A DNA stretch of 64,000 nucleotides, taken from assembly GCA_024275955.1 (NCBI GenBank), contig JAJRYD010000036.1, forward strand, positions 1-64,000. Reading direction: 5' to 3'. This stretch comes from Nitrospirota bacterium (lineage in GTDB: Bacteria; Nitrospinota_A; UBA7883; JACRGQ01). Of this stretch, positions 31,480-40,781 are shown one piece after another. Below the pieces are notes generated by a model. The model was not told the origin of the DNA and did no database searches. It saw only the letters and a program-made list of their open reading frames with translations. The translations under genes and the position numbers were made by a program. Each line of letters starts with the position of its first letter. Position 1 is the first letter of the stretch.

Positions 31480-33084
31480 ATGAAAAACCTGAAGATTGAC
31501 GCTGTGATGACCGATAATGTGATTACGGCAAAACCTGCCGAGTCTCTTTGCGATGTTATTTCAAAAATGGCGCGAAATAGAGTCAGCTGTGTCGTCATAG
31601 CGGAAAATTCCACTCCTCTCGGCATACTCTCCGAGGCAGATGTAATCTTTCTTCTAAAAAGCGGAATAGACCAGAGTACGCCGGTCAAAGAGATTAAAAT
31701 AAGCCCTGTCGAGAAAATAGGTGCCGATCAGTCGATAGTAGACGCTGTGATTATGATGGAGAAAAAAGCTCTTGGGTCGGTGGTGGTTCTTGGTTCCAAA
31801 GCGGAGCTAAAGGGGATACTGACAATTACCGATATAGTGAAAAAAGTCGATGACATGGATTTTGTTTCGAGGCAGAAGGTTAAATATTCAATGTCGAAAA
31901 GCATTATTCTTGTGGGCGAGATGGACAGTGTCGGCGACTGCATAATGAAGATGGGCGAGATGAACATTGACAATGTAATTGTTACCGCCCAGAAAAAAGG
32001 TGTCGGCATATTTACAAGGCGTGACGCTATAAAAGCGGTAGGCAACTGCGCAGATTTCGAAAAAGGCACCTGCGGTTTAGATACCTCCGACCATCGCTGT
32101 ACCGCTTCTGATCCTGTTTATAAGTATATGACTACATCACTCATCACGATAAGCCCGGAGAGTTTTATCTTCGAGGCGTGCCAGCTTATGGTAGACAACA
32201 ATGTCAGGCGTGTAATTATCGTAAATTCCAAAGGTCATCCAAACGGTATTATCTCCCAAAAGGAGTTACTAAGGCGGCTCGACTCTAATTATTCGGAGCT
32301 TATGTCTTTGGCGGTAAGCGAGTCTGAAAACAAAACAAACAGCAGAGATGAGGGGGAGCTAAAGAATTTACGGGAAAAGGCAGGGGAGGCAGAGCGGATA
32401 AAGACGGCGTTTTTGAGCAGTGTTTCGCATGAGCTTCGCACGCCGCTTACCGCCATAATCGGGTTTGGAAAACTTATTCATGCTAAGAACGGTCTGCCTG
32501 AAGATGTTAAAAAGCAGAGCGGCGTTATAGTTAAGCAGGGGAAGAACCTGCTTTCGATGGTAAATAAAATGCTGGGAATAGCCGGTGCCGATAAAGAGTA
32601 TGGCGAAACCGTAGCGCAGGAACTGCTTGTTATCGATATTTTAGACGATGCCGTTTTTACCTGTTGCGAAGCGGTGAAATGCAAAAACCTGAAGGTAGAA
32701 ACCGGCATCGACCCAGCTTTGCCGAGAACTGTTATGGTAGACAGAGAGTCTCTCTTGCTCTCTCTTGAACAGCTTGTAGACAACGCGGTGAAGTTTTCTA
32801 ACGAAGGCGCAAAGCTTGCGGTATCGGCAAAGCTGGACGGCGATAAAATTCTTTTTGAAGTGAAAGATTTTGGGATAGGGATGGAGCGTGGCAACCTAGA
32901 GTCGGTATTCGAAAATTTCACTCAACTCGATGATTCTATATGCAGGGAGTATGGCGGAGCAGGTCTTGGTCTGCCGTTTGCCAAGGCTATGGTTATAGGG
33001 ATGGGCGGCACTATTTGGGGGGAGAGTAGTTTGGGGGAGGGAAGCTCTTTCTTTATTTCTATCCCTTTTTATAAAGCTGGCTAG
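31480..33084 (+). CDS. Soluble histidine kinase with four CBS motifs
   Basis: The 534-residue protein lacks membrane spans. Two tandem CBS pairs lie at about 5-122 (VMTDNVITAKPAESLCDVI; IKISPVEKIGADQSIVDAV) and 137-268 (the second pair ends YMTTSLITISPESFIFEACQLM). A coiled linker leads to a HisKA domain with His317 in SSVSHELRTPLTAIIGFGKL, then an HATPase domain with DNAVKF (N box), VKDFGIGM (G1) and GGAGLGLPFAKAM (G2). CBS pairs usually bind adenine nucleotides, so the kinase may read energy or nucleotide state. A Cys-containing insert (NCADFEKGTCGLDTSDHRC, 189-207) in the second pair could bind metal. No receiver gene is adjacent. Confidence 0.9.
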   Translation: MKNLKIDAVMTDNVITAKPAESLCDVISKMARNRVSCVVIAENSTPLGILSEADVIFLLKSGIDQSTPVKEIKISPVEKIGADQSIVDAVIMMEKKALGSVVVLGSKAELKGILTITDIVKKVDDMDFVSRQKVKYSMSKSIILVGEMDSVGDCIMKMGEMNIDNVIVTAQKKGVGIFTRRDAIKAVGNCADFEKGTCGLDTSDHRCTASDPVYKYMTTSLITISPESFIFEACQLMVDNNVRRVIIVNSKGHPNGIISQKELLRRLDSNYSELMSLAVSESENKTNSRDEGELKNLREKAGEAERIKTAFLSSVSHELRTPLTAIIGFGKLIHAKNGLPEDVKKQSGVIVKQGKNLLSMVNKMLGIAGADKEYGETVAQELLVIDILDDAVFTCCEAVKCKNLKVETGIDPALPRTVMVDRESLLLSLEQLVDNAVKFSNEGAKLAVSAKLDGDKILFEVKDFGIGMERGNLESVFENFTQLDDSICREYGGAGLGLPFAKAMVIGMGGTIWGESSLGEGSSFFISIPFYKAG

Positions 33085-33257
33085 GCTTTGGATAGTCTGT
33101 TAGTTCAAAAAAATCGCTTTTGCTAGCAAAGTTATCATTGCAAAGAATGCGCCAGTATTCCGCGGCAATCTATCATCGCTACCACGCTACGCTCACGGCA
33201 GGCTGTAGCGGCTCCTCGTGACGACATTAAAGCAGACTCATAATTCAAACTGAGGCA

Positions 33258-33875
33258 CTACATACTTTGCGTAGTTTTCTTTTCTGCCTCGAAGAGCTTT
33301 ACCATATCGAGGTATATATTGTATTCCCTCGTTATTCTAAACCCTGCTTCGCGGATGTTATCTGCCGTGCGTCTGTTTATGTTCGGCCCGAAAAGGTTTA
33401 CAAAAGGGTTCATCGCGTCCATCATAGCCCCCAATAGAAAATTAGAGACTCTTACATGCTCAAACATTAAAAGCCTGCCATCGTGCTTTAATACTCTATT
33501 AATCTCCTCTAAACCTTTCAGAGGGTCTGGAACCGAGCAGAAGGTGCAGGAAGTGACCACTGTGTCGAAAGTTTCGTCGGGGAACTCCATATTGGTTACA
33601 TCGGCTTCCTTTAAAATAATATCTCCTTTGTATTCTTTCGCCCTTTTCTTTGCCTTTTCCAGCATCATAGGCGAAAAATCTATGGCGGTTATCTCAAGCC
33701 CGCTGGGGAACTGTTTAAAGTCTTGGCCGGTACCTGCGGCAACCATCATAATTTTGCCTTTCGCTTTCGCGAAAAGGTGCCGTTTATAACTGCCGTACCT
33801 TGCCTCCTCGCCCCTCTCGCCAAAGTCAAAACATTTTGACGCGCTGTTCCATTTCTTTATGGCATCGGAGCTCAT
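33258..33875 (-). CDS. Class I SAM-dependent methyltransferase (UbiE/Methyltransf_11 type)
   Basis: The 205-residue protein shows IMMVAAGTGQDFKQFP (motif I with AGTGQD), ITAIDFSPMMLEKAKKRA, ILKEADVTNMEFPDETFDTVVTSCTFCSVPDPLKGLEEINRVLKHDGRLLMFEHVR, which is the ordinary UbiE/Methyltransf_11 sequence of motifs, and a C-terminal ADNIREAGFRI. Substrate cannot be told. It is followed after 81 bases (upstream on the minus strand) by the small membrane protein gene and may be co-transcribed with it. Confidence 0.85.
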   Translation of the reverse strand: MSSDAIKKWNSASKCFDFGERGEEARYGSYKRHLFAKAKGKIMMVAAGTGQDFKQFPSGLEITAIDFSPMMLEKAKKRAKEYKGDIILKEADVTNMEFPDETFDTVVTSCTFCSVPDPLKGLEEINRVLKHDGRLLMFEHVRVSNFLLGAMMDAMNPFVNLFGPNINRRTADNIREAGFRITREYNIYLDMVKLFEAEKKTTQSM

Positions 33876-33955
33876 ACGCTTTTATCTTCCAGCAGGTCAA
33901 CTTCGCCGTGTAGCTGTCTGTCGTAAATATGCAGTGCGAGCTGGATGCCAAGCCC

Positions 33956-34261
33956 CTACAGAGCGCCGTAAACTGCCAGCGATGACAATGTTTTTCCATC
34001 GGCCATCCCAGCGCCCATGCCGATGGTCATTCCTGTTATCATGCCGAGCATTACAAGCTGAAGCCCGCCAAACATAGTGGAGAAAAGGAGTAGCATAGGG
34101 AATACTATAGCCATTCCAAGAATCATCCCTAGAAGCATCGCTGGGATCATAGGCCACCCGTCGGGAACGGTAAAGCCGGCAAAAACAGCGGCGACGGTAC
34201 CGTAGAGCAGGGCGACTATATAATCAAACATTCTTAGAAGAGCAGTGTTGTCTGGTTCCAT
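33956..34261 (-). CDS. Small polytopic membrane protein, unknown function
   Basis: Starting at ATG 34261 gives 101 residues (MEPDNTALLRMFDYIVALL...). Three hydrophobic segments are evident: about 12-28, 37-60 (MIPAMLLGMILGMAIVFPMLLLF) and 65-85 (VMLGMITGMTIGMGAGM), rich in Met and Gly. The same frame stays open for 58 codons further upstream, but that part is rnpB and its translation is meaningless, so the internal start was chosen. The glycine-zipper-like pattern suggests a helix-packing integral protein; no family was recognised. Confidence 0.6.
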   Translation of the reverse strand: MEPDNTALLRMFDYIVALLYGTVAAVFAGFTVPDGWPMIPAMLLGMILGMAIVFPMLLLFSTMFGGLQLVMLGMITGMTIGMGAGMADGKTLSSLAVYGAL

Positions 34262-34299
34262 CTTCAAGATGATAAACCATTTAAGCGAATAAAAAAACG

Positions 34300-34668
34300 A
34301 AGGCGGACTATAAGCCGGATTCTGTACCCTCAATGGGGCGACGGTCATCCATCTAGCCGATCCGTTGCCGGAACGGTCAAGCAACCAACCCGAAGGTAAA
34401 AGGCGAGCAACCTTCATCCCGTTTAAGGGAAACACCTTCCTATTTGGTCTTGCACCGGGCAGGGTTTACCATGCGACCCGCGTCGCCGCAGGCCCGGTGA
34501 GCTCTTACCTCACCATTTCACCCTTACCTGACAAAAAGTCAGGCGGTATATTTTCTGTGGCACTTTCCCTAGGATTACTCCCGCTCCCCGTTAAGGAGTG
34601 CCGTACTCTGCGGTGTCCGGACTTTCCTCCAGACCTTTAAAAGGCCTGGCAACCGTCCGTCCGCCCTC
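34300..34668 (-). ncRNA. rnpB: RNase P RNA, bacterial class A
   Basis: The minus strand contains the universal core GAGGAAAGTCCGGACACC near the 5' end (about 34612-34629). The closing helix P1 pairs GGCGGAC near 34657-34663 with GTCCGCC at 34302-34308. Near the 3' end ACAGAATCCGGCTTATAG is the standard class A 3' core, and a T-run (CGTTTTTTTATTCG) after it can end transcription. The RNA, about 370 bases, is the catalytic part of the enzyme that trims 5' leaders of tRNA precursors. It begins only 8 bases after the stop of the zinc-ribbon protein gene on the same strand. Confidence 0.96.
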
Positions 34669-34675
34669 AGTTTTT

Positions 34676-35392
34676 TTAAACTTTTTCTGTGGCAGGCGAA
34701 TAGAGGAACCTGGTGCATTGAGGACAGTGATGCACCTTTTCGCCCACTCGTATTTCCACCGCCATCTGCTTTCGCACAGTGGTATGACATTCTTCGCAGT
34801 AGCCTTCTTTAAGTTTCGAAATGGCGATGCCATCCCTTGCCGTGGCCAGTTTCTCATACTTGTCGAGGTAGCTTTTTTCCAGAAGTGAAACAGTCTCATT
34901 CCTGAATACTACTAGAGATTCCTTTTCAGCTTTTATCGTATCTATTTCCGCTTCTTTTTCCGCTTTTATGAGGGCGAACTCTTTTTCTTCTTTGGCTACC
35001 TTTTCCTTGTACTCGCCTTCGTCCTTCATGCTTTTCTCTAGGTTTTCCATAATTTCAAGCTGTTCGTCTTCCAGCTTTGAAATCGCCGTTTTCATGTTGT
35101 CGGTCTCTTTTATCGCGGCGGTATATTCTTGGTTGGTTTTTATCTCGTGGAGCTTCGCGTTCGCTTTGCGTATAGCTTCCTCTGTTGCCTCCACATCTTT
35201 TTCCTTTTGCTGTCTTAGCTTTCTGGCATCCTCCAGTTTCTTTTTGTACTCTTCGTACTCGGCCTTCGCCGTGTTTAAGCTTGCGGCAAAGTTTTCGATT
35301 TCAGATGGGAGCCTTTCCAACAGCTCGTCTATTTTGGCTATCTCCCTGTCAGTTCCCTGCAGGCTGACCATTAACTCAAGATTTTTATTCAC
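34676..35392 (-). CDS. Coiled-coil protein with C4 zinc ribbon (DUF164 type)
   Basis: The 238-residue protein is a long, highly charged coiled coil (about 15-185, e.g. YEEYKKKLEDARKLRQQKEKDVEATEE) ending in a zinc ribbon with CEECHTTVRKQMAVEI and HHCPQCTRFLY (four Cys, about 197-226). This matches the zf-RING_7/DUF164 family, which is often encoded next to Nif3/YbgI genes, as here (9-base gap). The role is unknown, perhaps nucleic-acid or protein scaffolding. The rnpB gene follows immediately on the same strand. Confidence 0.88.
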   Translation of the reverse strand: MNKNLELMVSLQGTDREIAKIDELLERLPSEIENFAASLNTAKAEYEEYKKKLEDARKLRQQKEKDVEATEEAIRKANAKLHEIKTNQEYTAAIKETDNMKTAISKLEDEQLEIMENLEKSMKDEGEYKEKVAKEEKEFALIKAEKEAEIDTIKAEKESLVVFRNETVSLLEKSYLDKYEKLATARDGIAISKLKEGYCEECHTTVRKQMAVEIRVGEKVHHCPQCTRFLYSPATEKV

Positions 35393-35401
35393 TTCAAATT
35401 C

Positions 35402-36172
35402 CTATAAAGTGTGGAAGCTCTCCTCCACATCGAAACCGATGATACTAACCTGTTTTGGCCGTTTTGTCAGACTCTTTTTTAGGTGGGCAACAACCAGCGG
35501 TACCATAGGCCTCTCTGTGCCGCAATGGCCAGCGTCTATTATCGGCACGTCAAGTGCTATCGCTTCAATCCCATTATGGTGCCTAACATCGCCTGTTACA
35601 AGTAGTTGCGCTCCTTTTTTAACCGCTTCGGAAAGCAGGTCGGCGCCTGACCCTGTACAAAGCGCAATTTTCTTTACTTTTTTTGGTTTGCCGTAATGCC
35701 GTACAGAGCAAAGAGAAAGTTTTTTCCTAACGCTCAGGGCAAATGCTTTAGAACCGATAGCTTTCGGCAGTTCGCCGATTCTATATTTAATACCTGACGA
35801 GGTTACGCTCTTTAGTTTTTTAAGTCCTATCATTCCTCCGACGTAATGGTTCAAACCTTTTGGAGCCGAATCGAGGTTGGTATGCATCACAAAAACCGAA
35901 ATTCCGCTTTTCATCAGCCGTTTTATCAGCTTTCCTTTGGCCGATGCTGTATCTATTTTTTTTGTCGGCTCGAATATCGGCGGATGGTGGACGATTATGA
36001 GGTTTGCTTTAGACTTTTCGGCGAGGTCGATAACTTTTTGGGTAACGTCGAGAGCTACCACTATTCCTTTAATCTTTTCCGACGCGTCGCCGATTATCAG
36101 GCCGATGTTGTCCCATTCTGCCGCCAGACGTTTTGGGGCCAACTTTTCGCAAAGGCCGATTATCGACTTCAT
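35402..36172 (-). CDS. Nif3/YbgI-like dinuclear metal-centre protein
   Basis: From the ATG at 36172 the product is 256 residues and starts MKSIIGLCEKLAPKRLAAEWDNIGL, the normal Nif3 opening; a longer frame from 36262 adds 30 unsupported residues. Metal ligands appear in LIIVHHPPIF, VMHTNLDSAPKGLN and the C-terminal DAGHCGTERPMV, with GTGSGADLLSEAVKKGAQLLVTGDVRHHNGIEA between (written CTGSGAD here). Nif3 proteins form hexameric rings with two metal ions and may act as GTP cyclohydrolase-like or phosphatase enzymes; the role is not settled. It is paired with the zinc-ribbon coiled-coil gene. Confidence 0.92.
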   Translation of the reverse strand: MKSIIGLCEKLAPKRLAAEWDNIGLIIGDASEKIKGIVVALDVTQKVIDLAEKSKANLIIVHHPPIFEPTKKIDTASAKGKLIKRLMKSGISVFVMHTNLDSAPKGLNHYVGGMIGLKKLKSVTSSGIKYRIGELPKAIGSKAFALSVRKKLSLCSVRHYGKPKKVKKIALCTGSGADLLSEAVKKGAQLLVTGDVRHHNGIEAIALDVPIIDAGHCGTERPMVPLVVAHLKKSLTKRPKQVSIIGFDVEESFHTL

Positions 36173-36341
36173 GCTAAAGAGTTTAACCGCTTTGGGGGGG
36201 TGTTGGAAGAGCATTAGATAGCTAAACCTGTCTTGGCAAGGGGGGTAGGGTGCTTTGGCCAAGCTTGTATCCGCTCTTGAGTAGACAGCATCGCTTTACT
36301 ATCTCTGCTCCGGCTCTCTACCGTGCTTGCCATGCGCTCTT

Positions 36342-38669
36342 TTAAGAAAGCGGTTCCGGTGGTTCGTAGCTTTCTGGAAGTTCGCTTAAAGGGAGTTCGT
36401 TTTCTCTATAAAGCTCAAAGAAGCTGTTTGGATTATCAGGTGTGGCAAGCGCGCCGGTTACTTTGTCTGTCCGCACAAACACTATATCATTTGGCGGTGT
36501 GAACGGGGTGATAGGTGTATCTTTCACAACCCGCTTCATATACTCGCGCCATATAGGCGCCGCAGTACGGGAGCCGGTTTCGTACTTGCCTAGTCTTTCT
36601 TCTTTATCTTTTCCTATCCATACTCCGCAAACTATTCCGGGAGTAAAGCCCACAAACCACGCGTCCATATAGTTGTTGGTGGTTCCTGTCTTGCCGCCTG
36701 TCGGCACGCCGACAGAGCGAACCGCCGCTCCCGTTCCTTCCTTTACCACCGACTGGAGGATGCTGGTGATAATATAGGCGGTACTTTCAGGAATTGCATC
36801 AAAAGGGCTTGGTTGATGTTCTTCGAGTATCTTGCCGTCGGCATCTTCTATTCTTTCTATAAAGTACGGTTCGTTGCTTACCCCCTTGTTCGGGAATATG
36901 CCGTACGAAGAGACTATCTCTTTTAGCGTTACGCTTGAGGCGCCAAGTGCTAGTGAAAGGTTTTCGTCCAGTGGAGATTCTATACCGAGCCTTTTTGCGT
37001 ATTCCACGACATACTTTATTCCTATTTTCTCAAGCAGTTTTATCGTAACGATATTGCGTGAGTGGGTTACTGCGGAGCGGACGGTCGTCGGCCCAAAAAA
37101 CTTTTGGTTAAAGTTTACCGGCTTCCAGTTTTTATATTCGCCTATATCGTCTTCGTATATGATAGGCGAATCTATGACAATCGTGGCTGGAGTAATTCCT
37201 TTGTCGATTGCGGCGGAGTATATTATCGGCTTGAACGACGAGCCGGGCTGTCTTCTCGCCTGCACAGACCTATTGAAAGAACTTTTAGTGAAATCGTAAC
37301 CTCCTACCATCGAGCGCGTGGCTCCGTTTTTGTAGTCTAAGCTTAGAATAGCCCCCTGGACAGCTGGAAACTGATCAAGATGGTACTCTACGGTTTTGGT
37401 TTTTCGGTTTTCCACAGCTCTTACTTCAATTATGTCTCCTCTCTTTAGACCGATGTCGTTCGCGTCCTTGATTTTCTTGAAAGCTTTGCCGTCTTTTTTC
37501 GGGTCTACTTCATGCGCCCAGGCGAAACCGTTAGGCTCGATACTTTGTTTGCTTCCATTTATTTCGAAGGTGATTGATTCTTTCGCAACTTCGAGAACAA
37601 TGCCCTTTAGCCGTCGGTTTTCGGTGAACCATTCAAACTCGGAGGTCGTTTCTATTGTTGGATTAAGCTTTTTCCAGTCTGCTTCCTTTTCTGGGTCTTG
37701 CCATCCTATCGGCCCCCTGTACCCAAGCCTGCGGTCGGCAATTTCTATCCCATCTTTCAATGATTTTTGGGCCTGTTTTTGCCACTCAAGATTCAGCGTG
37801 GTGTAGATCTTCAACCCACTGTGGTACAGAGTCTCAGAGCCGTACTTTTTTTCAATATAACGTCTGACATGTTCGGAGAAAAACGGCGCATAGTTAAGAG
37901 CCGATTTTTTGGGAGCGAGGCTTAGCGATTCGCTTAACGCCACGTTTCCATCTTTCGCGCTTATGAAACCGAGGTCCATCATCCGTCTTATTACAAGGTT
38001 TCGTCTTTTTAGAGCCGCTCTTGGGTTCTTATACGGCGAAAAATGGTTTGGCGATTTTGGTATGCCGGCAAGGAGCGCCATTTCGGATGTCGAAAGCTCT
38101 GCTATGGTTTTCTCAAAAAAGTGCTGGGCGGCCGCCTCTACGCCGTACGCCCCATGACCGTAGTAAATCTGGTTCAGGTATATCTCCAGTATCTCCGCTT
38201 TGGAAAAGTTCTTTTCTATCTCCAGTGATAGGAACAGCTCGTTAAATTTTCTTGTAAAAGTTCTCTCGCGCGAGAGAAAAAGGAGCTTGGCTACCTGTTG
38301 GGTTATAGTACTGCCTCCTTGCACTATCCCGCCGGCTTTAAGGTTTACAACCGCCGCTCTGGCGATGCCGAGTAGGTCTACTCCGTTGTGGCGGTAGAAG
38401 TTGTCGTCTTCTATCGCCATAGTCGCCATTTTCATCAGTTCCGGTATTTCTGTTATTTTGCGCAGTATCCGCTTTTCGATGTAGAACTCCGCTATAAGTT
38501 CGCCGTTCATATCGTAGAGGTTTGTTATTAGAGAAGGGGAGTAGTTCTTCATTTTCTTGAGGTCGTGTATGCGGGAACTTCCCTTATAGAAAATATATCC
38601 TGCCGCTATCGAGCCGACAAAGAGGAAAAGGAGGAAGATGTATCCGCTTATCTTGAAAAACTTTTTCAC
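36342..38669 (-). CDS. mrcA: Penicillin-binding protein 1A (bifunctional)
   Basis: The 775-residue protein starts at GTG 38669, which has GGAG nine bases upstream and overlaps the previous stop as GTGA. An N-terminal membrane anchor (about 5-27) precedes the GT51 transglycosylase domain with EDDNFYRHNGVDLLGIARAA, GGSTITQQVAKLLFLS and KAEILEIYLNQIYYGHGAYGVEAAA. An OB-like insert follows, then the transpeptidase domain with SSFKP (active Ser), SRN and KTGTTN. It polymerises and cross-links peptidoglycan in the periplasm. Length and order are typical of PBP1A. Class and orthology to mrcA are inferred from domain order. Confidence 0.94.
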   Translation of the reverse strand: MKKFFKISGYIFLLFLFVGSIAAGYIFYKGSSRIHDLKKMKNYSPSLITNLYDMNGELIAEFYIEKRILRKITEIPELMKMATMAIEDDNFYRHNGVDLLGIARAAVVNLKAGGIVQGGSTITQQVAKLLFLSRERTFTRKFNELFLSLEIEKNFSKAEILEIYLNQIYYGHGAYGVEAAAQHFFEKTIAELSTSEMALLAGIPKSPNHFSPYKNPRAALKRRNLVIRRMMDLGFISAKDGNVALSESLSLAPKKSALNYAPFFSEHVRRYIEKKYGSETLYHSGLKIYTTLNLEWQKQAQKSLKDGIEIADRRLGYRGPIGWQDPEKEADWKKLNPTIETTSEFEWFTENRRLKGIVLEVAKESITFEINGSKQSIEPNGFAWAHEVDPKKDGKAFKKIKDANDIGLKRGDIIEVRAVENRKTKTVEYHLDQFPAVQGAILSLDYKNGATRSMVGGYDFTKSSFNRSVQARRQPGSSFKPIIYSAAIDKGITPATIVIDSPIIYEDDIGEYKNWKPVNFNQKFFGPTTVRSAVTHSRNIVTIKLLEKIGIKYVVEYAKRLGIESPLDENLSLALGASSVTLKEIVSSYGIFPNKGVSNEPYFIERIEDADGKILEEHQPSPFDAIPESTAYIITSILQSVVKEGTGAAVRSVGVPTGGKTGTTNNYMDAWFVGFTPGIVCGVWIGKDKEERLGKYETGSRTAAPIWREYMKRVVKDTPITPFTPPNDIVFVRTDKVTGALATPDNPNSFFELYRENELPLSELPESYEPPEPLS

Positions 38670-39367
38670 CCTTTTATCTCCTTGTATCGGTCTCTTAGCG
38701 TCTGGAGGTCTTCCCACGCAAGTTTTTTAAACTGGGGAGACCTGTTGAGGAAAGATGGGTGGTAGGTGGGAAGCAGTGGTACGCCGTTGTAGTCGTAAAA
38801 ATTGCCCCTCAGTCTTCCTATCGGCTCTTTTGTCTTAAGAAGTGTCTGCGCCGCGTGCGTGCCGAGAGCGCAGATGAGCGCCGGTTTTATAATTCTTATC
38901 TGGTCTATAAGGAAATGTTCGCAGGCATCTTTTTCCTGCGTGGTGGGCGGGCGGTTATCCGGTGGTCTGCATTTAAGCACATTTGCTATAAACACCTCTT
39001 CACGTCTGAACTGTATAGCCTCTATCATTTTGGTAAGCAGTTTGCCGGCGCGTCCGACGAACGGTTTGCCCTGCGCGTCCTCTTGCGCTCCGGGCGCTTC
39101 GCCGACGAACATAAGGCCGGCGTTTGGGCTACCTGTTCCAAAAACAGTTTGGGAGCGTGTTTTGTGAAGGGCGCATGCCTTGCAGGCCGCTACATCTTCG
39201 TTGAGTTCTTTTAATGTTCGTCTTGCTGTCAAATCTTCTTCCTTTTCGCTTGCAATCACGGCTGTTGCCTCTGCCGGTTCGACAAAATCAATTCCTATAG
39301 ATTTTAAATATTCGAAATAGGCTAGAGCTGTGCCTCCCGTTATCTCTTGCGGTATATCTTCAGGCAT
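38666..39367 (-). CDS. Uracil-DNA glycosylase, family 4 (Fe-S type)
   Basis: The 233-residue enzyme removes uracil from DNA. After a variable N-terminal 55 residues, the family 4 core starts with [18 protein letters not shown] (first Fe-S cysteines), then [54 protein letters not shown] (further cysteines), [13 protein letters not shown] and [13 protein letters not shown] with the catalytic HP motif. It overlaps coaBC by 8 bases upstream and the PBP1A gene by 4 bases downstream, so the three genes form one operon. Confidence 0.93.
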   Translation of the reverse strand: MPEDIPQEITGGTALAYFEYLKSIGIDFVEPAEATAVIASEKEEDLTARRTLKELNEDVAACKACALHKTRSQTVFGTGSPNAGLMFVGEAPGAQEDAQGKPFVGRAGKLLTKMIEAIQFRREEVFIANVLKCRPPDNRPPTTQEKDACEHFLIDQIRIIKPALICALGTHAAQTLLKTKEPIGRLRGNFYDYNGVPLLPTYHPSFLNRSPQFKKLAWEDLQTLRDRYKEIKG

Positions 39368-40589
39368 TCCTATTCACTGCGGTTTTATCTTTCGTTGTCT
39401 TAAATTTAAGAACCTTGTTGAGTAGTTCAAAGGCAAGCCTCTTTTTTGTAAGCCTTGACGATTTTTCTGGCTCGCCTGTTCGGTTTATGAAAACTATTTC
39501 ATTGTACTCGTTATCAAAGCCTATGTCGTTCCTGCTGACATCGTTGACGCAGATAAGATCTATATTTTTTCGCAACATTTTTTCTCTGCCGTTTTTTATC
39601 CAGTTTTCAGTTTCTGCCGCGAAGCCTACCAGTATTTGTCCCTGTTTTTTCCGTCCGAGAGTTTCCAATATGTCGCGGTTTTCAACCAGCGCGATAGACC
39701 TCTCGGTTCCCTTGGCATGTTTTTTTATTTTCCCGTTTATTACCGTTGCAGGCTTGAAGTCGGCTACGGCGGCGGTCATTATAAGTACGTCGCAGTTGTT
39801 AAAATGTTTTTCTACTTCCTTAAACATTTCATCCGCCTGCCGTACAGATATGTTGCGCGTTGTCTCCGGCAAAGTTTCGCTTACAGGGCCATGTATGAGA
39901 GTAACCTTCGCACCAAGCTCCGCGGCGGCGCAAGCGATAGCTATTCCCATTTTGCCGGATGAGCGGTTCGATATGTAGCGGACAGAGTCTATCGGCTCTT
40001 CCGTTCTGCCGGCGGTGACGAGTACCTGCATGCCGTCCATATCGTTTCTAAGGCCGAGAACCTGTTCGACTACCGCCATCAGTCTGTCGAGTTCCGGCAG
40101 CCGTCCTTCGCCCTTTTCACCGCAGGCTGTATCGCCCTCGTCCGGGTTTATCACAAGGAGGTTTCTCCTTTTTAGTCTCTCTAGGTTTTCCGTGACTGCC
40201 GGATTTGCAAACATCCGGGGGTTCATAGCCGGCACTATAAAAATGGGGCAGGTGAGGCTTAATATTAAAGTGGAAAGCAGGTCGTCAGCCAGCCCGCCGG
40301 CCATTTTGCCGATGAAATTTGCCGTTGCCGGCGCTATCAATGCCATGTCGTAGCTCTCTCCCTCGGTTAAATGCTCTAACGGGTTTTTTTGGTTTTGCCA
40401 GTCGGCTCTCCATACCTTTTGGCCTGATACCGTTTCAAGGGTCATCGGGGTTACGAACATCTCGGCGCCTTTAGTCATAGCTATCCGTACCTTTATCTTT
40501 CGTTTGTGCATCATCCGCACAAGCTCTGGGATTTTGTATGCCGCTATCCCCCCGGTAACACCTATCAGTACGCTTTTTGCTTTTCCCAT
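39360..40589 (-). CDS. coaBC: Phosphopantothenoylcysteine decarboxylase/synthetase CoaBC
   Basis: The 409-residue bifunctional enzyme performs two steps of coenzyme A synthesis. The N-terminal flavin-dependent decarboxylase (about 1-185) starts VLIGVTGGIAAYKIPELVR and includes PATANFIGKMAGGLADDLLS and PAMNPRMFANPAV. The C-terminal synthetase (about 188-400) has VTAGRTEEPIDSVRYISNRSSGKMGIAIA and TAAVADFKP. Length is normal. It is the first gene of the coaBC-udg-mrcA operon on the minus strand. Confidence 0.96.
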   Translation of the reverse strand: MGKAKSVLIGVTGGIAAYKIPELVRMMHKRKIKVRIAMTKGAEMFVTPMTLETVSGQKVWRADWQNQKNPLEHLTEGESYDMALIAPATANFIGKMAGGLADDLLSTLILSLTCPIFIVPAMNPRMFANPAVTENLERLKRRNLLVINPDEGDTACGEKGEGRLPELDRLMAVVEQVLGLRNDMDGMQVLVTAGRTEEPIDSVRYISNRSSGKMGIAIACAAAELGAKVTLIHGPVSETLPETTRNISVRQADEMFKEVEKHFNNCDVLIMTAAVADFKPATVINGKIKKHAKGTERSIALVENRDILETLGRKKQGQILVGFAAETENWIKNGREKMLRKNIDLICVNDVSRNDIGFDNEYNEIVFINRTGEPEKSSRLTKKRLAFELLNKVLKFKTTKDKTAVNRNA

Positions 40590-40693
40590 ATGCCCTTTTG
40601 TTCCTGTAAGCTATTGTTTTTTTTCAACAATTTAACTAAGCATTATACATCAAATATATGAATATTGAGCAGATTAGCAGTTTTTGCCGGAAT

Positions 40694-40723
40694 AAAAAAA
40701 GGGCGGCCAATAGGGGCCGCCCT
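40694..40723 (-). terminator. Intrinsic terminator after the small secreted protein gene
   Basis: On the minus strand a GC-rich hairpin (GGGCGGCCCC-tatt-GGCCGCCC-type) is followed by TTTTTTTATT. It lies about 60 bases after the stop codon at 40782. Confidence 0.85.
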
Positions 40724-40781
40724 TTGGGGGAGAGTATTCAACCCTTAGTCTGGTATTGCGGCACAGACTAAAACTTTGTCA

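Noticed and set aside
34262-34435. N-terminal extension of the small membrane protein
   Set aside because: This stretch is the 3' part of RNase P RNA read in frame; the ATG at 34261 begins the hydrophobic protein.
34575-34899. Several open frames over the 5' part of rnpB and the zinc-ribbon gene
   Set aside because: They overlap a conserved RNA and a well-supported coding gene and show no family resemblance.
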